From JANXQE01 sp035651635 (lineage in GTDB: Bacteria; Verrucomicrobiota; Verrucomicrobiia; Limisphaerales; UBA8199): a stretch of 10,358 bases of DNA. This document shows positions 5,631 to 10,358 of the stretch, piece by piece. The stretch spans positions 1 to 10,358 of the forward strand of contig DASRFK010000252.1 of assembly GCA_035651635.1 (NCBI GenBank). The letters are read 5' to 3'. A model generated the notes under the pieces. The model did no database searches. It saw only the letters and a list, made by a program, of their open reading frames with translations, and was not told the origin of the DNA. Positions within the stretch are counted from its first letter, which is position 1. Each line of letters opens with the position of its first letter. A program made the position numbers and the translations under genes.

Positions 5631-6350
5631 TCACGGAGCGAGCCCTCCTGATGTGTGGTCGGCTCGATGTGCTACAAATAGATGGCTGAACGGGCCGGCG
5701 GAGCGTTCGCGGAGGATCCAACCGGTATGGTTGGGCCATAAACACGACAATTCGTTATGGCGGAATCCGGCCTGCACGCTAACCGGAGCGTCGTGGCGGG
5801 TAACGGCGTTGCAACCGATGAACCCAACCAGTTTGCTAAAAAAGAGTGATGCGAACGAGCGCCGCGGTTCGAGGGCCACGAAAAAGGAGCTGTTGCGGGC
5901 CAAGGCCATCAATAACAGCCGCAACCGCTCGGACTCGAAGTGATGCAGGAAGAGGTTGGCAAGAACGACCGGGGAGCCGCCCGGATTAGCCTCAGTTGCC
6001 CAATCAAAAACGTCGCAGGTACGAGCCTGGACCTTCCAGCCGACGTTGGAAAACGCGCTCGTGGTCCGGTCGGTAAGCAGCATTTGTTTGTCGACCAGGG
6101 TAGCGCAGGTGCCGCGCCAACTTGTCCCCAAGCGCCTTGCGACCCCCAACAGAAAGCTGCCGTCGCCGGCGCCTAACTCAGTGAGACGAGGTGGCGCGGC
6201 GTGGTTTTTCAGGGGGCGCAAGGTTTGGGTCGTGATGCGCATGTGACCCATGCACCGATTCAATCGGCGCAAATCAGACCGGGAGCGCTGGGCCCGCAGA
6301 TCGGTGTTGGGCAATTGGTCGAGCCATTCAGGTTCGACGGATCGTCTCAT
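5631..6350 (-). CDS. Class I SAM-dependent methyltransferase
   Basis: A 239-residue class I methyltransferase. The SAM-binding motif I is ELGAGDGSFLLG (residues 58-69), followed by LVDKQ (85-89), where the acidic end of strand two binds the ribose, then CDVFDW (112-117) and the motif IV-like ANLFLHHFES (131-140). The N-terminal segment DLRRLNRCMGHMR (26-38) precedes the Rossmann core. It likely O- or C-methylates the type III polyketide product or its oxidised form, as SrsB does in the Streptomyces phenolic-lipid operon; the site of methylation is unknown. It starts six bases after the synthase stop, so the two are almost certainly co-transcribed and translationally coupled. There is only a weak CAGG before the ATG. 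An alternative reading, a quinone-type (UbiE-like) methyltransferase, is less likely given the neighbours. Confidence 0.87.
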   Translation of the reverse strand: MRRSVEPEWLDQLPNTDLRAQRSRSDLRRLNRCMGHMRITTQTLRPLKNHAAPPRLTELGAGDGSFLLGVARRLGTSWRGTCATLVDKQMLLTDRTTSAFSNVGWKVQARTCDVFDWATEANPGGSPVVLANLFLHHFESERLRLLLMALARNSSFFVALEPRRSFASLFFSKLVGFIGCNAVTRHDAPVSVQAGFRHNELSCLWPNHTGWILRERSAGPFSHLFVAHRADHTSGGLAP

Positions 6351-6356
6351 GCCTGA

Positions 6357-7412
6357 TTATTCAACTTGGAGCAAAGCGCCGTGGGCGCTGAAACCGGCGC
6401 CAAAAGAGCTGAGCCACCAAAGGCCGCCGGGAGCCGACTCTGCCAACGCGGCCTGGAGTACGAAATAGACGGAGGGGCTGCTCAGATTTCCATATTCCGA
6501 CAAGATCGCCGCGCTTAGGTGCACGTCCTTGTCGCTTAATCCCAACCTGGCGCGGACCGCGTTGAGAACATCGCGTCCACCGGGATGAAGCACCCAGCCG
6601 GTTATTTCCTGACGGTCTACACCGGCTCGTGACAACACCTGGTTGAGTACGGCTTCGACACAATTTGCCGCCATTTGGGGCACTTGCGGCGCGAGAACAT
6701 TGCGCAGCATGCCGTTTTTGTGTTCGAACCGGAGGAGGTCGCGGTCCTTGGGGTTAAGGAGCGAACCGCTCGTCTTCCATTCCACGCGCCGATGGGACGA
6801 TGGCTCGTTGGCCAGCACCGCGGCTCCCGCGCCGTCGCCGAACAGACAGGCGCTGATTAATACGCCGGGATCGTCGTCGAGGTAAAAGGCGGCGCTGCAG
6901 ACCTCGACGCAAATCGACAGGACCCGGGAGGACTTGCCGCTCGCAAGGAGGGCTTGAGCGGCGCGCAAATTGGGAACGGCGGCGCCGCAGCCCTGGCCGA
7001 CGAGGTCCAGGGCCAGAATATCCGGGCGAAGCTCGAGCCGTTCAGCGACGTAACTGGTCAGACCCGGGCACAAGTAGCCAGTGCAGGTGCTGATCAGGAG
7101 GGCGTCCATTTGCGTCGGTTTAAGTCCGGCCTGGTTGAGCGCGCGCTGGGCCGCTTGCGCGGCCAGTTGGGGTGCGGCGGCAAGAAAGCGTTGGTGGAGG
7201 ACGTCCGGGTCGATTACGAAGACTTCATCGAGACTTTGCAACGCCAGGTAACGGGTGCTGATTCCATTTTCGCCCGTCAGGATTTTTTTTAGAATCGCGC
7301 GAGACCGCGGGGTTAATTCCTGAAAGTGTCTGGTCGGTTGGACGACGTCCCAACACTGCCGCTGTGCGTATCGCTGCGGGGGCGCCGCGGTCCCGAGTCC
7401 AACAATAAACAT
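6357..7412 (-). CDS. Type III polyketide synthase (chalcone/alkylresorcinol synthase-like)
   Basis: A homodimeric ketosynthase-fold enzyme that extends an acyl-CoA starter with malonyl-CoA and cyclises the chain. It has 351 residues from the ATG at 7412, the usual length. The full catalytic triad is visible: Cys142 in GQGCGAA, His276 in WVLHPGGRD and Asn309 in LSEYGNLSSPSV, with the C-terminal SSFGAGFSAHG loop (335-345). STCTGYLCPGLTSYV (108-122) is the bacterial form of the dimer-interface region. The product is probably an alkylresorcinol, alkylpyrone or similar; starter and chain length cannot be read from sequence. The frame opens further to a TTG at 7451, but MFIVGLGTAAP is the natural N terminus. 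AAAGGG lies rather far (about 14 bases) upstream. It is the first gene of the leftward run with methyltransferase, oxidoreductase and thiE. Confidence 0.95.
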   Translation of the reverse strand: MFIVGLGTAAPPQRYAQRQCWDVVQPTRHFQELTPRSRAILKKILTGENGISTRYLALQSLDEVFVIDPDVLHQRFLAAAPQLAAQAAQRALNQAGLKPTQMDALLISTCTGYLCPGLTSYVAERLELRPDILALDLVGQGCGAAVPNLRAAQALLASGKSSRVLSICVEVCSAAFYLDDDPGVLISACLFGDGAGAAVLANEPSSHRRVEWKTSGSLLNPKDRDLLRFEHKNGMLRNVLAPQVPQMAANCVEAVLNQVLSRAGVDRQEITGWVLHPGGRDVLNAVRARLGLSDKDVHLSAAILSEYGNLSSPSVYFVLQAALAESAPGGLWWLSSFGAGFSAHGALLQVE

Positions 7413-7519
7413 GCGCCAAAATAGCGCCCTTTGAGGAAACCTGCCAGTCAACGAGCTGCCGCGCGGACTGGCACTACAATGCGGTATTAGGATTTAGCGC
7501 CGGGACCAGTTCGCCTCAG

Positions 7520-7556
7520 TTCGCCCTCTCCCCGGACCTCTCCCCCGGGAGAGGGT
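7520..7556. repeat. Palindromic CCCTC...GAGAGGG repeat, copy 4
   Basis: TTCGCCCTCTCCCCGGACCT followed by CTCCCCCGGGAGAGGGTGA. CTCCC/GGGAG at its centre is self-complementary. Same orientation as copy 5, which lies 20 bases further on. Confidence 0.78.
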
Positions 7557-7576
7557 GATCAGTGAAGACCTCGAGG

Positions 7577-7613
7577 AGTTCGCCCTCACCCTGCCCTCTC
7601 CCCCAGGAGAGGG
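7577..7613. repeat. Palindromic CCCTCACCC...GGAGAGGG repeat, copy 5
   Basis: AGTTCGCCCTCACCCTGCCC followed by TCTCCCCCAGGAGAGGG. This copy shows the fullest family plan: a CCCTCACCC lead, then CCCTCTCC paired with GGAGAGGG around CCCA. Confidence 0.82.
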
Positions 7614-7774
7614 ATGGTGGCATTGGACTGGAAGTTCACGCGGCGAGGAGGGGCGTTGTCGCCCTGCGCTCTGGGCATCGATTGAACTCGCTTGTCGACA
7701 GTGGCGAAGAAAACGGTAACCTGCGATGCGTTGCGGGTGTCTGATTTTTTGAAGCAGCAGGCCGATATCAGCTT

Positions 7775-9139
7775 ATGAAGTGGATTGTAACACTGCTAAT
7801 CCTTGGTGCGATTGCGGGAGCCGGTTGGTGGTACTACCAGAACCGGCATGATGAGGCGCCGGAATATCAAACCAGCGCCGTCACTCGGGGCGATCTCACC
7901 CAGGTGGTTACGGCGACCGGCCAATTAGGCCCCGTGCTCAACGTGCAGGTGGGCAGCCAGATTTCCGGCATTGTCAAGAAGCTGCTGGTGGACTTTAACT
8001 CGGTCGTAAAATCGAATCAGTTAATCGCCGAGATTGACCCCTCAACCTACGACCTGAACGTGCTCAAAGCAGAGGCCGGCGTGGCCAATTCGAAAGCCAA
8101 TCTCGCACTGGCGGAAGTGCAGGCGCGCCGCGCGGATGAGTTGTACACGAATCGCCTCATTTCCGCCGCCGACCACGACACGGCGGAAGCTCAACTGCTG
8201 CAGGCCAAGGCCCAGGTCCAAAGCGACGAAGCCACCCTGAAAAGCGCCCAGGTGCAACTCTCGTATTGCACCATTTACGCGCCCGTCGACGGCGTAGTGA
8301 TTTCGCGCAATGTCGATGTGGGCCAGACCGTGGCGGCGAGTTTCAACACCCCGACCCTGTTTCTGATCGCCAATGATTTAACTAAGATGCAGATCGATGC
8401 CCTCGTTTCGGAAGCGGATATCGGCAATGCGGCGGTGGGCCAGAACGTGAATTTCTCGGTGGATGCATTCCCGTACCGCACATTCCATGGAAAAGTCAGC
8501 CAGATCCGTTATGGCGCCATTACCAATCAAAACGTGATTAATTACGATTGCGTAATCGAGGTCAACAATTCCGACCAAAAATTGCTGCCCGGCATGACGG
8601 CCAACGTTTCCGTTATCATTGCTGAGCGCAACGACGTTCTGAAAGTGCCGAACGCGGCGCTGCGGTTCCGCCCGCCGGACGTGCCCGGTCCGGGCAAAAC
8701 GAATGGCCCGACGCAGCTCGCAGGCCAAACTCAACGTTCCGGGGAGCCCGGTGCCGGTGGGGGATTTCGGCGCGACGGGGCTGGGGGCGGCGGTTTCCGG
8801 CAGGGTGGACCCGGCGGAGGAGGCGGTCCGGGGGGCAACCTCGGGGCTGGTGGACGTGGCGGCCCTGGCGGAGGGGAGAATGGGAATCGGCCGAGGCCAC
8901 GGCCAGAACGACAAATGGCTCGGACAGTTTATGTTCTTGAAGCCAGCACGAATCCGAAAGAGCCCCCGAAGCTCAAACCCGTCCAGGTCAAGCTTGGAAT
9001 CACCGACGGCATTTCCACGGAGGTGGTTGAGGGACTCGAAGAAGGGATGCAGGTGGTGACCGGGATGCTCAGTGGAGGCGACTCAGGAAATCGTCCGGCG
9101 GCCAATCCTTTTGGGGGCGGGCCATTCCGGCGGTTTTAA
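7775..9139 (+). CDS. MacA/HlyD-type efflux periplasmic adaptor with Gly-rich insertion
   Basis: A membrane-fusion protein linking an inner-membrane exporter to an outer-membrane channel. It has 454 residues, longer than typical MacA (about 370-390). An N-terminal anchor (residues 4-20, WIVTLLILGAIAGAGWWYY) is followed by the first half of a barrel-sandwich/lipoyl domain (GDLTQVVTATGQLGPV, QVGSQISGIV), a helical hairpin (about 90-162), the second lipoyl half (YCTIYAPVDGVVISRNVDVG, 164-183), a beta-barrel (200-285) and a membrane-proximal domain (from about 288, LKVPNAALRF). That last domain is interrupted by about 60 Gly/Arg/Pro-rich residues (about 322-380) and resumes at ARTVYVLEA to the end. 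The Shine-Dalgarno is weak (GCAGG about 11 bases before the ATG). No ABC or RND pump follows; the next gene is an MFS exporter. The substrate is unknown. Confidence 0.92.
   Translation: MKWIVTLLILGAIAGAGWWYYQNRHDEAPEYQTSAVTRGDLTQVVTATGQLGPVLNVQVGSQISGIVKKLLVDFNSVVKSNQLIAEIDPSTYDLNVLKAEAGVANSKANLALAEVQARRADELYTNRLISAADHDTAEAQLLQAKAQVQSDEATLKSAQVQLSYCTIYAPVDGVVISRNVDVGQTVAASFNTPTLFLIANDLTKMQIDALVSEADIGNAAVGQNVNFSVDAFPYRTFHGKVSQIRYGAITNQNVINYDCVIEVNNSDQKLLPGMTANVSVIIAERNDVLKVPNAALRFRPPDVPGPGKTNGPTQLAGQTQRSGEPGAGGGFRRDGAGGGGFRQGGPGGGGGPGGNLGAGGRGGPGGGENGNRPRPRPERQMARTVYVLEASTNPKEPPKLKPVQVKLGITDGISTEVVEGLEEGMQVVTGMLSGGDSGNRPAANPFGGGPFRRF
8734..8910 (+). repeat. Gly/Arg-rich low-complexity coding stretch
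   Basis: Inside the adaptor gene, about 60 codons are dominated by GGN, CGN and CCN. The encoded protein is almost all Gly, Arg, Pro, Asn and Gln with irregular GGGG and RGGPGGG units. It stands out from the flanking domain sequence and is expected to be unstructured. Confidence 0.85.
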
Positions 9140-9363
9140 CCAAATGTTTTAAAAATGGCGGCGCTGCGTCGTCCTAGTGGCCTGGTTTCGGCGGCTGAAC
9201 GAATGCTCTACAACACGCAAATCAAAACTCATCTTAGCGCCGTTGAACGCGGGGCGAACGGTGCCGCGCGCCATGCCTACGCGAAAAGGTGCGCCGGGTT
9301 AGATGCGTCCTAGAGCGGTATCTCATTTTGAAAAAGAGCACGGAGACTTTAGGTTAATGCATC
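9140..9363. other. Spacer between adaptor and MFS genes
   Basis: This 224-bp region has no ORF with coding character. TTGAAA at 9328-9333 followed 16 bases later by TAGGTT could be a weak promoter for the MFS gene, but the -10 match is poor. No terminator hairpin with a T run is seen after the adaptor stop. Confidence 0.4.
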
Positions 9364-10358
9364 ATGCCGGAAAAAAATGGCGAGGAGACGGCAGCCGTGG
9401 CGAGCGTGCCGGGGGAGGTTACGGGTCAGGCGCGACGGTTGGTACTGAAGCAGTTGCTATGGCGCAACACCTTTGCTTCGTTGCGGCACCGGAATTTCCG
9501 TCTGTTTTTTGGGGGACAATTGATCTCGCTGATTGGCACGTGGATGCAAAACACCGCCCAGGGTTGGCTGGTGTACGAACTGACCGGCTCGAAAATTTTG
9601 CTCGGGGCGGTCGCGGCGATCGGCTCGACGCCGATGATGCTGTTTTCGACCTGGGGCGGGTCGGTGGCCGATCGGCATTCGAAGCGCCGGATTATACTGT
9701 GGACGCAGACGGCGATGATGGTATTTGCCTTTGTGTTTGCCGCACTGGTTTGGAGCGGGCGGATTCGTGCGTGGCACATCATGGTGCTGGCGGCGCTGGG
9801 CGGGTGCGCCCTGGCTTTCGATATGCCGGCGCGACAGGCGTTCATGGTCGAGATGACCAGCCGGGAGGATTTGATCAACGCGATCTCGCTCAACAGTTCA
9901 CTGGTGAACGGCGCGCGCGTGATTGGACCTTCGCTGGCCGGGTTATTGATGGCGCGCGTGGGAATCGCGACGTGTTTTCTCCTCAACGGCTTGAGCTTTC
10001 TCGCGGTAATCCTGGGGCTTTGCTTGATGCGGTTGCCGCGTTTCATTGCCCCGCGAAGCCCGAGTTCGGCCTGGGCGCACGCGGCCGAGGGTTTTCAGTA
10101 CGTGTGGCGGCAGCGGCGGATGCGGCTTTTGCTGATGCTCTTTGCGGTGGCGGGCGTGTTCGGTTGGTCGTACTCGGTGCTGATGCCGGCGTTCGCGCGG
10201 GATGTTTTGCACGTAGGCCAGGGGCGCTACGGGATGTTGCTCAGCGCAAACGGAATCGGGGCGCTGTTCGGGGCATTGACCGTGGCGAGTGTCGGCATGC
10301 ATGTAAACCGGCGGGTGCTGGTTCTGGGCGGGCTGTGGTTTTTTTCAGCGATGCTGCT
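9364..10358 (+). CDS. MFS exporter (EntS/MFS_3-like), 3' end outside window
   Basis: From the ATG at 9364 the frame stays open for 331 codons to the window edge. A hydrophilic leader of about 40 residues (MPEKNGEETAAVASVPGEV...) precedes SLRHRNFRLFFGGQLISLIG, the characteristic start of the EntS-type MFS_3 family (PF05977). GTWMQNTAQGWLVYELTGS, the loop motif GGSVADRHSKRRI (an MFS motif A form, D-R-x-x-x-R/K) and FDMPARQAFMVEMTSREDLINAISLNSS are all family-typical, with about nine membrane segments visible. Members export siderophores, drugs or other small molecules by proton antiport. AGG lies ten bases before the start. It is on the same strand as the adaptor but 224 bases away, so co-transcription is possible, not shown. 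MFS_3 pumps do not normally use MacA-type adaptors. Confidence 0.9.
   Translation, partial: MPEKNGEETAAVASVPGEVTGQARRLVLKQLLWRNTFASLRHRNFRLFFGGQLISLIGTWMQNTAQGWLVYELTGSKILLGAVAAIGSTPMMLFSTWGGSVADRHSKRRIILWTQTAMMVFAFVFAALVWSGRIRAWHIMVLAALGGCALAFDMPARQAFMVEMTSREDLINAISLNSSLVNGARVIGPSLAGLLMARVGIATCFLLNGLSFLAVILGLCLMRLPRFIAPRSPSSAWAHAAEGFQYVWRQRRMRLLLMLFAVAGVFGWSYSVLMPAFARDVLHVGQGRYGMLLSANGIGALFGALTVASVGMHVNRRVLVLGGLWFFSAML

Larger units (their letters stand above)
7413..7774. other. Divergent intergenic region with palindromic repeats
   Basis: This 362-bp gap between the divergent polyketide synthase and adaptor genes contains two copies of the CCCTCACC/GGGAGAGGG repeat. A 60-codon frame at 7562-7744 is just a reading of the repeat and has no domain. 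Promoters for both transcription units must lie here or further in, but no convincing -35/-10 pair was found on either strand. Confidence 0.6.

Noticed and set aside
7562..7744. 60-codon plus-strand frame
   Set aside because: Starts inside the palindromic repeat, has no ribosome site and no recognisable domain.
8378..8914. Minus-strand frames opposite the adaptor gene
   Set aside because: Shadows of a high-GC coding strand; the sense protein has full adaptor domain structure.
9426..10046. 206-codon minus-strand frame
   Set aside because: Antisense to the MFS exporter, whose plus-strand frame runs open to the window edge with clear family motifs.

Overview
The window is high-GC bacterial DNA. 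The repeat-rich spacers, the EpsC-like serine acetyltransferase, the sugar kinase type and the compact type III polyketide locus fit a Verrucomicrobiota-like (Pedosphaera/Limisphaerales-type) chromosome. That assignment is inference from the look of the sequence; no marker gene settles it.

Layout, left to right. Positions 1-67 hold the first 22 codons of a leftward L-asparaginase-family gene. A tRNA-Gln(UUG) gene with an encoded CCA (120-193, minus) lies just upstream of it. After a spacer with short tandem repeats comes a leftward TauE/SafE-family (YfcA-like) membrane permease (429-1181). A 478-bp spacer with two inverted copies of a CCCTCACC/GGGAGAGGG palindromic repeat separates it from a rightward serine O-acetyltransferase (about 1660-2592). 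Facing it is a leftward PfkB/ribokinase-family sugar kinase (2665-3564). Positions 3565-3798 are non-coding and highly structured: a perfect 15-bp hairpin beside a roughly 130-bp MITE-like palindromic element.

The centre is a leftward gene run from 7412 to 3799: type III polyketide synthase, class I SAM-dependent methyltransferase, FAD-dependent oxidoreductase, thiamine-phosphate synthase (thiE). The first three resemble in composition the srsABC phenolic-lipid operon of Streptomyces. They plausibly make an alkylresorcinol/alkylpyrone-type polyketide, methylate it and oxidise or reduce it. ThiE may only share the transcript. This is the most interesting biology in the window, although each family is known.

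Rightward from 7775 is a MacA/HlyD-type periplasmic adaptor with a conspicuous Gly/Arg-rich low-complexity insertion. After a 224-bp gap comes a rightward MFS exporter of the EntS type that runs off the right edge (9364-10358). No ABC or RND partner for the adaptor and no outer-membrane channel is visible, so its pump is unknown.

Spacers in this window repeatedly carry the same palindromic GC-rich repeat (five copies seen) and other short repeated phrases, a sign of dispersed non-coding repeat families in this genome.
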